DNA of 64,000 nt from Roseibium sp. MMSF_3544. Lineage in GTDB: Bacteria > Pseudomonadota > Alphaproteobacteria > Rhizobiales > Stappiaceae. This document shows positions 52,921 to 60,031 of the stretch, piece after piece; the first letter of the stretch is position 1, and every line of letters starts with the position of its first letter. The stretch is taken from contig NZ_JASHKA010000008.1 of the NCBI RefSeq assembly GCF_030732845.1, positions 124,001 to 188,000 of the forward strand, in the 5' to 3' direction. The notes under the pieces are model-generated. The model saw only the letters and a list, made by a program, of their open reading frames with translations, searched no databases and had not been told where the DNA came from. The translations under genes were made by a program, and so were the position numbers.

Positions 52921-53014
52921 CGTCCTCTCCGGGCTTCCAGTCCGCCATACGTACCTCGCTTCGGTCCCTAGGTGGGTGCCGTCGAAGTCTGCTGCATTAG
53001 GTGAGAACGCGCTG

Positions 53015-53458
53015 TCAACGCATGGAAATGCACACTCTGATCGCCCCCGCGTTGTCCCAAAGCGCAACATCACTATCGTTGATCCGGAAGGCATAGTTCC
53101 CAGCCGGGTCACGTGCATTTACAGCCAGTGCCGCGAATTCTGCGAAAGGTACAATTCGGCCGGACTGGTCGCGAACCAGCATTTCACCGAAAGCATAGGA
53201 CTGGTCGAACTTGTAGCCGTAAAGGGGGCCGAGTTTCTGTGCGTCGCTGCCCGAGTAGCCCCTGGGTCCGACAGGTCCATAGAGCCCGGCAATGACGCTC
53301 CAGCTGCCCGAGAAACCGACCTGACTGATCTTTCCATGCGGAAGAGTGACGCCTTGCCAGCCCTTTTTCGCGTTGACGTCAAGACAGTAATCAGCAGCCT
53401 GAACAAGGTTTGGAAACAACAGGATAAGCGAGAAAACTGAAAGAAGAAGTTTAACCAT
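53015..53458 (-). CDS. LecA-like secreted protein (PA-I lectin fold)
   Basis: A 147-residue exported protein. The signal peptide is KLLLSVFSLILLFPNLVQAA; the mature part is one beta-sandwich domain with SQVGFSGSWSVIAGLYGPVG, GEMLVRDQSGRIVPF and the ending FRINDSDVALWDNAGAIRV. The late ND...DN-x-G arrangement resembles the calcium and sugar site of galactose-binding PA-IL/LecA-like proteins. Two Cys (in DYCLD and VCISM) could link the ends. Sugar binding is an inference. It lies between the two sRNA-like units and is divergent from the second. Confidence 0.55.
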   Translation of the reverse strand: MVKLLLSVFSLILLFPNLVQAADYCLDVNAKKGWQGVTLPHGKISQVGFSGSWSVIAGLYGPVGPRGYSGSDAQKLGPLYGYKFDQSYAFGEMLVRDQSGRIVPFAEFAALAVNARDPAGNYAFRINDSDVALWDNAGAIRVCISMR

Positions 53459-53571
53459 GATTTGTTCCGGTTACTTTGATGCCCGGAAGCAAATATCACT
53501 GTTCCCAATTCGTCAAGGTTTCAAATAAGTGTCAGTTTTTTCGGCAGAAAATAGAACTGATTCGTGATTTA

Positions 53572-53627
53572 CTCACGTTTATCTCACACTTTATTTCCTT
53601 GTAAGATCGGCGCCCAGAACCCACATT
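53572..53627 (+). promoter_or_regulatory. promoter with twin CTCAC boxes, sRNA unit 2
   Basis: CTCAC at 53572-53576 and CTCACA at 53583-53588 (11 bases apart), then after ten bases TTGTAA (53599-53604), a 17-base spacer and CACATT (53622-53627). All distances equal those of unit 1, while the spacer sequences differ, which argues for functional constraint. Confidence 0.6.
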
Positions 53628-53633
53628 ATACTT

Positions 53634-53699
53634 GAACGATGAGGGTCGTTCCTCCCCAGACTGGCGCCGGGCTTTTCAAAAGTCCTGGCGCCATTTTTT
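53634..53699 (+). ncRNA. candidate small RNA 2 (about 66 nt)
   Basis: Same order as unit 1: hairpin GAACGAT-GAGG-GTCGTTC (53634-53651, with a T-G pair where unit 1 has T-A), exposed CCTCCCC (53651-53657), GGCGCC at 53663-53668, an inner stem of different sequence (GGGCTTT with AAAGTCC), GGCGCC at 53687-53692 and ATTTTTT. The first 24 nucleotides differ from unit 1 at only two places. Divergent from the LecA-like gene. Confidence 0.65.
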
Positions 53700-53737
53700 A
53701 TGGTGTCCTGGTGTTGTGCCCGGGTCCAAGAAGGGCG

Positions 53738-53768
53738 GCCCGCGCCGTCGGACGGGGACGACGCGGGC
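53738..53768. other. strong GC-rich hairpin
   Basis: GCCCGCG at 53738-53744 pairs with CGCGGGC at 53762-53768, with an inner CGTC/GACG pair of arms. It lies between sRNA 2 and the end of the DUF465 gene and has no T-run on either side, so it may be an mRNA-stabilising 3' end rather than a terminator. Confidence 0.45.
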
Positions 53769-53795
53769 ACTAACACCGGCCTGAAAAGGAGGGGC

Positions 53796-54050
53796 TCAGG
53801 TCACGGTGTTTGCAGCAGCCGCCAGCATGGCGGCAATCTGGTCCTTCAGGTGAAGGCGCTTCTTCTTCAGATCTTCAAGGACTTCGTCAGCAGCCGGTGC
53901 CACATTGGTTTCAATGCGGTGAACTTCCCGGTTTATCGTGTGATATTCGTCCGCAAGTCGCGCAAAATGGGCGTCATTTGTCTTCAGCATATGCAGAGTG
54001 TCTGCCGCTTCAGGAAATTCTTCGTGCAACTCGTGTGGAACGTGACTCAT
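53796..54050 (-). CDS. DUF465/YdcH-family protein
   Basis: An 84-residue, all-helical, highly charged protein of the YdcH/DUF465 family: FPEAADTLHMLKTNDAHFAR, then YHTINREVHRIETN and DEVLEDLKKKRLHLKDQIAA. It forms a short antiparallel coiled coil; function is unknown, though it is very widespread in proteobacteria. The ATG follows AGGAGGC (GGAGG in the minus-strand leader). Strong coding call in spite of the short length. Confidence 0.88.
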   Translation of the reverse strand: MSHVPHELHEEFPEAADTLHMLKTNDAHFARLADEYHTINREVHRIETNVAPAADEVLEDLKKKRLHLKDQIAAMLAAAANTVT

Positions 54051-54242
54051 TCATGCCTCCTTTTAAGACCCACAAAGTGACGCCAAGTCGGAGGCGCCAC
54101 CTTGAGCCAGATCAATCGTGCATGAATTGACAGGGGATCAGGACCAGCGTCGGCAGGCGCGGGCGATTGACTTGGAAAACGAGCTTTAGACGCGCGAAAA
54201 CGCACTGTCATTTGCTCGGTTATGGTGGGAGCTGCGCCGCCC

Positions 54243-55523
54243 TCAGACCGAAGAAATGACGCTGCCGAGCCTTTCCGCGACCCACCAGGCCGACAGGATC
54301 GCAATGGCCGTCAGTGTACCCAGCCGTGCAGGCCGGAGGGCGGGGGTCGCTAGGCGGTCGAGCACAAAGACGAAGGTGAGGGTGACGGCCAGAATGATGA
54401 GTTGTCCCACCTCGATGCCAACATTGAAGGCGAGCAGTGCCGGGACGAGGTCCGGTGCGTCGCGGCCGAGAATGTCCCCGAGAACGAAGGAGAAGCCGAG
54501 GCCGTGCAGCAATCCGATGCCTGCGAAAACGACAATGGAGCCGGACCTCTGGACCATCGCCGCAACGGCCGCGTAGAGCACGGAAGCAGCGATCGCCGAT
54601 TCGACAACCGGTATGAACCACGGCCAGGACGGTGTCGCGCCCAGGAAGGTGGCAATCAGTGTGACCGAGTGGCCAATGGTGAACGCCGTGACCAGGAAAA
54701 TGAGTTTGCGTGTTGCCCCGACACCAAGTGCCAAGGCAATGACCAGCAACACGTGGTCCAGGCCTTCCAGGATGTGCAGCATGCCCTGGTACACGAAGTG
54801 CGCCAAAGTGGACAGGCGTGAACCATTGATAACTGCCGGTTGCTCGAGTTGGCCGGAGGCGGTCGTCGAGACCGGAGGGGTGACACGGGCATCGACCAGG
54901 TGGTTTTCGATTGAGACACCTGGCCCTGGGAGAAGAGGCGTATAAGCGGACCGAACTTCAAGCTCACCAGTCAGATCCGGACTTTCGATGCGCACGGCAT
55001 AGTCAATTATTGCCGCGCCGAAGACAGGATCGAACGTCGTGCTGGCAGTCTGAAGCGCGGCACGAGCTGTTTCCAGGCTATCAATAACCTGAGGCGGGCG
55101 GCGGCTTAAAACCGTGAAACCGGAGAGGGTCGAGGTCAGGTCCAATCCGGATTGCGAAAACACCAGGGCATTTTGGAGCCGCTCTTCGAAGCCGTTTCGG
55201 TCCCGGGCGATTGCTGCAAGGTCAAGTCTGTAGCGCGTGCCGTTGCCAGTCGGCTCAAGTCGTAAAAAAGGTGAATGGAGAGGCACCTGTTCCACTTGCG
55301 ACCGGCCGACAAGGTCTGAAAAAACCAGGGGCGCCGGGACCCGGACGAAAGCAACAAGGTGGCCGTCCTCCGTGGCAACGAGGATCGTACGAACCTTGGC
55401 GCCTTCCGAAAAATGCGCAAATGCCTGTGCGGTCAGCAGCAGGAATGCGGCAATGCCCAGATATAGGAGCCGCAACGGACTCGAAAAACGCGCGCTCATC
55501 ATATTCCTCTGGATCTTCCGCAT
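54243..55523 (-). CDS. HupE/UreJ-like membrane protein with long exported N-terminal domain
   Basis: A 426-residue protein. After a signal sequence (LLYLGIAAFLLLTAQAFAHF) comes an exported domain of about 200 residues with beta strands, then about seven helices of the HupE/UreJ_2 type: FVYQGMLHILEGLDHVLLVI, FTIGHSVTLIATFLG, GIGLLHGLGFSFVLGDILG and AFNVGIEVGQLIILAV. The conserved His-x-x-x-G-x-D-H and G-H-S residues suggest metal (nickel/cobalt-like) transport, but no hydrogenase or urease gene is near. Its ribosome site GGAGC overlaps a 9-bp hairpin (55530-55551). It follows the metallophosphoesterase gene and is probably co-transcribed with it. Confidence 0.78.
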   Translation of the reverse strand: MRKIQRNMMSARFSSPLRLLYLGIAAFLLLTAQAFAHFSEGAKVRTILVATEDGHLVAFVRVPAPLVFSDLVGRSQVEQVPLHSPFLRLEPTGNGTRYRLDLAAIARDRNGFEERLQNALVFSQSGLDLTSTLSGFTVLSRRPPQVIDSLETARAALQTASTTFDPVFGAAIIDYAVRIESPDLTGELEVRSAYTPLLPGPGVSIENHLVDARVTPPVSTTASGQLEQPAVINGSRLSTLAHFVYQGMLHILEGLDHVLLVIALALGVGATRKLIFLVTAFTIGHSVTLIATFLGATPSWPWFIPVVESAIAASVLYAAVAAMVQRSGSIVVFAGIGLLHGLGFSFVLGDILGRDAPDLVPALLAFNVGIEVGQLIILAVTLTFVFVLDRLATPALRPARLGTLTAIAILSAWWVAERLGSVISSV

Positions 55524-55529
55524 GGTGCT

Positions 55530-55551
55530 CCGGGCAGGGAAGCCTGCCCGG
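55530..55551 (-). other. intercistronic hairpin next to a ribosome site
   Basis: On the minus strand CCGGGCAGG and CCTGCCCGG form a 9-bp stem with a CTTC loop between the metallophosphoesterase and HupE-like genes. The last two bases of the stem are the GG of the HupE-like Shine-Dalgarno GGAG. There is no T-run. It may damp translation of the second gene or stop 3' decay. Confidence 0.5.
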
Positions 55552-55587
55552 TACAGTCTTCAGGGATATCGGCAGATTTGCAAAGGC

Positions 55588-57528
55588 TTACTGCCAGAAT
55601 TTTTCCTGCCAGGTCATTTGCGGAAGCTCGGCGACAACTTCAAACGTTTTCGATTGTTTGAAAGTACGGCCATAGCGGTCGGTCGTGGTCACCTCCAGCG
55701 TGTGGATGCCAACGGGCAGGTCCTGTGGTAACTGAGCGCGCCACAGGTGGCTGGACTTGGTGGAGAGCATCCAGTTCTGGAAGGGACCCGCAGCACCTTT
55801 CCAGTGTGTGCCCTGCCAGGTATAGAAACCTGCCGTTTCATCACCACCTTCTGCGCTTTTCACAGCAATCCGTCCATTGGTGGACTGCCTGGCAAGAGCC
55901 AGCGGATCGGCATAGGTCGGACCATCCAGCACTTCTTCACCGTCACCTTTCTGTGTGCGTGTGGCCTCGGTCGCAGCGCCGCCATTGATCGTGAAGGAGA
56001 CCTTGCTTTCCCTGGAGCCATTCCAGACGTTGATCGCGACGTAGGTTGTTTCGCTGAGATCGTCCTGCGTCAGCATGTCCATGTCGCCGAGATCGTTGAT
56101 CGTGACCGGCGGAATAATGTCGCTCGGGACATCGTAGAGATTGGTGTAGCTGACAAGCTTTTCCGCCCACTCGCGGAAACGAGGCGTGTTGAAGGATACG
56201 TGCATCTGGTCGTTTTCGGTGCCTTCGAATGTCATGTACGTGTCGACATAGTCGGGGCCGGAAAAATCGAGCACATAGTAGCCGCGTGGGGAGCCGAGAC
56301 GCTGCGTGCCGTGTGGGACGCCGTCCTTGTTGAGATCGCCCGCCCACCAGGACCCGGAAACGGCACCGGTAACGATCTGGTGGAACTTCGCCGGTCCGGT
56401 GCCCGTAGCCTCTTCCCAGCCTTTGAAATATTCGCCCGGAAGGATCTGCTCTGTCGTGTGCGTGTGGCCGGACAAACCAAGCGCCGGCCTGTCGCCGATC
56501 AGCTCATAAAGCTTGTCGAGATTGTCCACCTGGTGCTTTTGGGCTTCCGCGTCTGTGTATGTCACGAAGGGAATGTGCGCGTTCAACACAATCAGCTTGT
56601 TTTCGGGAACATTGGCCAGGTCGTTCTTCAGCCATTCCAGCTGGCGCTCGGAGATGACGCCGTTATAGGACGGCTTGGCGCTGAGATCGCAGAACGAGTG
56701 GGCATCGACACCGTTACACGGATAGCGCACGTCATCGAGTACGACGAAATGCACCTGACCGATGTCGAAGGAGTAGTATTCCGGGCCGAACTCACGGCGG
56801 AAGGTATCGAAACTGTCAGCATCGCTCTTGGCGTCGAAATCCAGGTCGTGATTGCCGGCAACGTAATATTGCGGAACGCCTCCGGTCGCGACGATCTTTT
56901 TGAAGCGTGGATAGAGCGACAGGTCGTCGCCCATGACATCGCCCTCGAACAACAGGCACTGGGTCTCGGAATTGTCCCGGTTGGACAGCATGTTGCCGAC
57001 GGTTTTGCGCACGTATGAGATTTCTGCGTTTGTGTAGGGCTGCGTATCGCCAAACACAAGGCACTGGAACTGGTCGCCAACTGCGTCTTCGATCAGCGGA
57101 AAATTGACCGCTTGGGGCAACGGCCCAGTCGGCTCGATGCCGCCAAAGCGCAGATCCGGCGAACCGGCAATTTTGTGCACGTAGTTGAACTGCGGAACCA
57201 TGTCCTTGCTGACCGGCGTGGAATAGCCCGCCGGCTTTGTGATGAACAGGTTCATGTCATCATAAGAAGGCAACTCGTAGCCGCCGTCGGATCCGGTCAC
57301 AACGACCTCGCGGCCATTCGAGACGAGCACGCCCGCAACGCCGGTTTCACCGTCATCCAGCTTGGAATTCCGGTTGGCATCGACAAAAACCTTGCCGGTT
57401 GCCTTGTCGGCGGCCAGATCGCCGCGAACAACGTCCAATGTGCCAACATAGCTTGCATCCTTGGCGAGGGCGCCGGATGCGACTGCGCTTGCGCCTGCCA
57501 CGAGCAGGGCCAAGGTCATCTTTTTCAT
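55588..57528 (-). CDS. exported calcineurin-like metallophosphoesterase, three domains
   Basis: A 646-residue protein. The signal peptide is KKMTLALLVAGASAVASGAL. Then come an N-terminal beta domain with a Ca-like loop (FVDANRNSKLDDGETGVAGV), a central calcineurin-like phosphoesterase (about residues 155-370) with FGDTQPY, EGDVMGDD, GNHDLDFD, NAHIPF and GLSGHTHTTEQ giving the di-metal ligands, and a C-terminal beta domain. This MetallophosN-Metallophos-MetallophosC layout occurs in surface or periplasmic phosphodiesterases. The substrate is unknown. Divergent from the VOC-YafY operon, with TGTCA/TGACA repeats between. Confidence 0.85.
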   Translation of the reverse strand: MKKMTLALLVAGASAVASGALAKDASYVGTLDVVRGDLAADKATGKVFVDANRNSKLDDGETGVAGVLVSNGREVVVTGSDGGYELPSYDDMNLFITKPAGYSTPVSKDMVPQFNYVHKIAGSPDLRFGGIEPTGPLPQAVNFPLIEDAVGDQFQCLVFGDTQPYTNAEISYVRKTVGNMLSNRDNSETQCLLFEGDVMGDDLSLYPRFKKIVATGGVPQYYVAGNHDLDFDAKSDADSFDTFRREFGPEYYSFDIGQVHFVVLDDVRYPCNGVDAHSFCDLSAKPSYNGVISERQLEWLKNDLANVPENKLIVLNAHIPFVTYTDAEAQKHQVDNLDKLYELIGDRPALGLSGHTHTTEQILPGEYFKGWEEATGTGPAKFHQIVTGAVSGSWWAGDLNKDGVPHGTQRLGSPRGYYVLDFSGPDYVDTYMTFEGTENDQMHVSFNTPRFREWAEKLVSYTNLYDVPSDIIPPVTINDLGDMDMLTQDDLSETTYVAINVWNGSRESKVSFTINGGAATEATRTQKGDGEEVLDGPTYADPLALARQSTNGRIAVKSAEGGDETAGFYTWQGTHWKGAAGPFQNWMLSTKSSHLWRAQLPQDLPVGIHTLEVTTTDRYGRTFKQSKTFEVVAELPQMTWQEKFWQ

Positions 57529-57742
57529 GAGAGCCTCCGAGGGGTAAGGCTGATGGGCCAGCCGCTCTCCACTTTCTCCGGCCTCAATGACGGTAGCTTG
57601 TCGATCGCGTTAAAGTTTTATTTCGAAAGACATACACGTCATGTCATGGTGACAGGAAACTGTCATATCGACGCGTTCGCTATTCCTGAGTTTTCGAAAA
57701 AACGGCTGAAAACGGGGATAGAGGGACGAAAAATCGAAAACT

Positions 57743-57766
57743 CTCCTGACAGGTAGTTGTCAGGAG
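57743..57766. promoter_or_regulatory. CTCCTGACA palindrome, probable YafY operator
   Basis: CTCCTGACA at 57743-57751 and TGTCAGGAG at 57758-57766 form a perfect 9-bp inverted repeat around GGTAGT, 47 bases before the VOC gene. A related TGTCATGGTGACA lies at 57642-57654 on the side of the metallophosphoesterase. The site is placed for control of the VOC-YafY operon by the YafY-type regulator encoded in it. Confidence 0.65.
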
Positions 57767-57813
57767 GGCCTTGGTAGGGTGCCACCCATCGCATTTGTTC
57801 AAGGAGACCCACC

Positions 57814-58200
57814 ATGACATTCACACCTGATCATTTCACCGTCTGGATGGAGATTCCCGTCGTTGATCTTGAGAAGGCAATCGCCTTTTACAACGATGTC
57901 TTCCAGACCGAACTGAAGCTGATAACCGACATGGGACCGAACCCGATCGCCATGTTCATGACCAAGGACGAAAAGACGGGTACCGCCGGTCATCTTTATC
58001 CGGGCAAACCGGCTGAAAAAGGATCGGGACCAACCATACACTTGCTGTGTCCGGACGGCCTTGAGGCGACCATGGAACGATTTGTGAAAGCAGGTGGCGA
58101 GGTTGTCTCCGATCCGATAGGCATACCAGCAGGACGCTTCGCTTATGGGATTGACCCGGATGGCAATTCAATCGGACTGTTCGAGTTCCAAGGGGGCTGA
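57814..58200 (+). CDS. VOC-family (glyoxalase-like) protein
   Basis: A 128-residue vicinal-oxygen-chelate protein: two beta-alpha-beta-beta-beta modules with HFTVWMEIPVVDLEKAIAFY at the start and AYGIDPDGNSIGLFEF at the end. The usual His/Glu metal ligands are not all recognisable, so the activity (glyoxalase, dioxygenase or binding) is unknown. The GGAGA ribosome site is clear. The YafY-like regulator starts three bases after its stop, so they form an operon, and the palindrome at 57743 lies just upstream. Confidence 0.82.
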   Translation: MTFTPDHFTVWMEIPVVDLEKAIAFYNDVFQTELKLITDMGPNPIAMFMTKDEKTGTAGHLYPGKPAEKGSGPTIHLLCPDGLEATMERFVKAGGEVVSDPIGIPAGRFAYGIDPDGNSIGLFEFQGG

Positions 58201-58203
58201 TAG

Positions 58204-58905
58204 ATGAGACGTGCCGACCGTTTGTTTCAGATCGTGCAGTATCTGCGCGGCGGTCGGCTTGTCCGGGCAAGACAGTTGTCCGAATGGCTGGAAGTGTCGG
58301 AACGCACAATCTATCGCGATGTCGCCGACCTTCAGGCGTCCGGTGTCCCCATAGAGGGGGCTGCGGGCGTCGGCTATATCATGCGTGACGGCTACGACCT
58401 CCCACCTCTCATGTTTACTCGTGACGAAATAGTAGCGCTGCTCGCCGGGGCGCGTCTGATACGCGCCTGGGGCGGAGCCGCCATGGCGCGGGCCGCCGAA
58501 GAGGCCATGATCAAGATCGATGCCGTTATTCCGGACAAAATGCGCGTTCGGCAGAACGAGATCGAGATCCACGCCTTCGCTCCTGAAATGACACCTGAAG
58601 TGCGCGAATTGATCGATTGTCTGGAAATGGCAGCGGATGTGCGCAAACGGCTTTCCGTGTCCTACCGGGACGGCAAGGGGGAAGGGTCAGCTCGGATCAT
58701 CCGACCGCTCGGGCTGTGGTTTTGGGGCAAGGTCTGGACGCTGGTCGCCTGGTGTGAATTGCGCCAGGATTTCCGCATGTTCCGGCTGGACAGGATGTTT
58801 GATGTTGAGGAAACCGGGGATACGTTCCGGCCAGAACCTGGCAAGACCCTGAAAGACTTTTACCGGGCCATGGAGCGCGAAGGACATGGCCGGCCCGATG
58901 CATGA
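58204..58905 (+). CDS. YafY-type HTH_11/WYL transcriptional regulator
   Basis: A 233-residue regulator. The N-terminal winged helix RADRLFQIVQYLRGGRLVRA and EWLEVSERTIYRDVADLQA is HTH_11; the C-terminal half is a WYL domain (RIIRPLGLWFWGKVWTLVAW, with DFRMFRLDRM) that binds nucleic acid or small ligands in related proteins. It follows the VOC gene by three bases. VOC-YafY pairs are frequent and are often self-repressed through a TGACA/TGTCA palindrome, which is present here. Confidence 0.82.
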   Translation: MRRADRLFQIVQYLRGGRLVRARQLSEWLEVSERTIYRDVADLQASGVPIEGAAGVGYIMRDGYDLPPLMFTRDEIVALLAGARLIRAWGGAAMARAAEEAMIKIDAVIPDKMRVRQNEIEIHAFAPEMTPEVRELIDCLEMAADVRKRLSVSYRDGKGEGSARIIRPLGLWFWGKVWTLVAWCELRQDFRMFRLDRMFDVEETGDTFRPEPGKTLKDFYRAMEREGHGRPDA

Positions 58906-58926
58906 CAAGTGCCCGGTTTTGGGTCT

Positions 58927-59949
58927 TCAGAACCGGGCCGGAATATTCATCGGCGTGACGACCTGAATGTCGCTTTCCGACTGCGAGGGCGGCTCGCCGA
59001 TCCCGTGATGGGCGAGTATGTGCCGAAAGGCCGTACGCATGTCCTGATTGAGGTCGTGATGGAGAACGACGGTGAGCTTTTCAGCGCGCAAGAGCTCCAG
59101 ATTATCTTCGTCCAGGTCGTGGGCAATAAAGACGGTAGGCGCCTGACCGGCCTGCTCGAGTGCGGTCAGGATGGCCATATTCCCGCCGCCCATCGAGTAA
59201 ACCCCTGCGATTTTTCCCCGCCGGTTGATGGTCTCGCCGACTTCTTGCGCCGTAGCGCTGTTGAGGCCGCCGCCGCCACTGGCATCAAGGAGGGTAATCG
59301 TTGACCGTTGCCGTTGAAGCTCGGAACGAAAGGCTTCGAAACGGTCCGCTTCGCCTTGAAAAGCATGCTGGCTAAGCGTCGTCAGGACAGTCTGTTCACC
59401 CGGGCCGAGGAGCTTTTGCATCAGCCAGGCTGCGGTCATTCCGGCGCGTTTGTTGTTAAGGCCTGCATAGGCGAGCCGGTCCGAGTTCGGGATATCGGTG
59501 AAGACGGTTACCACCGGGATGTTCTTTTCGGACAGTCGCGCAATGGCATCGCGTACGTCACGCGTGTCGCGCGCCTTCAGGCACACCCCCTGGCTGCCGC
59601 GCTTATGGATGCGGTTCAGAACGCCAACGCTGTCAGCCTCAGTCATTGTTTCTGCAAATGTGAAACGCGGTCTGAGTGCGGCCGGCTTGAAATCAGCCAG
59701 GACGGCCTCTGAGGCACGGCGGATTTCGCGGCTGAACCTGGCGGGCGCTTCGACGACGATATCGACAAAGAGCCGGCGGCCTTTGGCGGCAAGCTGACCT
59801 TCCTGCCGGACCAGCTCCTCAATCGCATCTTTCACACGTTGCCTCGTTTGCGGACTGACATGCGCCCGCCCGTTGAGAACGCGGTCGACGGTCGCCGTGC
59901 TCAAGCCTGATTGAAGGGCAATCTCCTTGACGGGGAAGCGATGGGTCAT
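58927..59949 (-). CDS. LacI-family transcriptional regulator
   Basis: A 340-residue LacI-type regulator. The DNA-binding helix is VKEIALQSGLSTATVDRVLN with the hinge-helix region SPQTRQRVKDAIEEL; the periplasmic-binding-like domain that senses a sugar or sugar-like ligand follows (VVTVFTDIPNSDRLAYAGLN, split). ATG 59949 puts the HTH at the N terminus as usual; the longer frame to 60096 is not homologous. It is divergent from the PhyH-like gene and probably controls it. Confidence 0.85.
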   Translation of the reverse strand: MTHRFPVKEIALQSGLSTATVDRVLNGRAHVSPQTRQRVKDAIEELVRQEGQLAAKGRRLFVDIVVEAPARFSREIRRASEAVLADFKPAALRPRFTFAETMTEADSVGVLNRIHKRGSQGVCLKARDTRDVRDAIARLSEKNIPVVTVFTDIPNSDRLAYAGLNNKRAGMTAAWLMQKLLGPGEQTVLTTLSQHAFQGEADRFEAFRSELQRQRSTITLLDASGGGGLNSATAQEVGETINRRGKIAGVYSMGGGNMAILTALEQAGQAPTVFIAHDLDEDNLELLRAEKLTVVLHHDLNQDMRTAFRHILAHHGIGEPPSQSESDIQVVTPMNIPARF

Positions 59950-60031
59950 TTGATGGATTATTGATGTGTTTTTTGGAGCATGGCAAGTCCTGTCAGGGGT
60001 ATCTTTGGAGCAAAGGAAATGGGAGGAATTC

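Noticed and set aside
55747..57018. 423-codon frame antisense to the metallophosphoesterase
   Set aside because: No ribosome site, no domain; the minus-strand gene has signal peptide and full catalytic motifs.
57642..57665. Pho box (two CTGTCAT direct repeats) before the phosphoesterase
   Set aside because: Only one exact CTGTCA half exists; the others are in inverted, not direct, orientation, fitting the palindrome family of the YafY regulator better.
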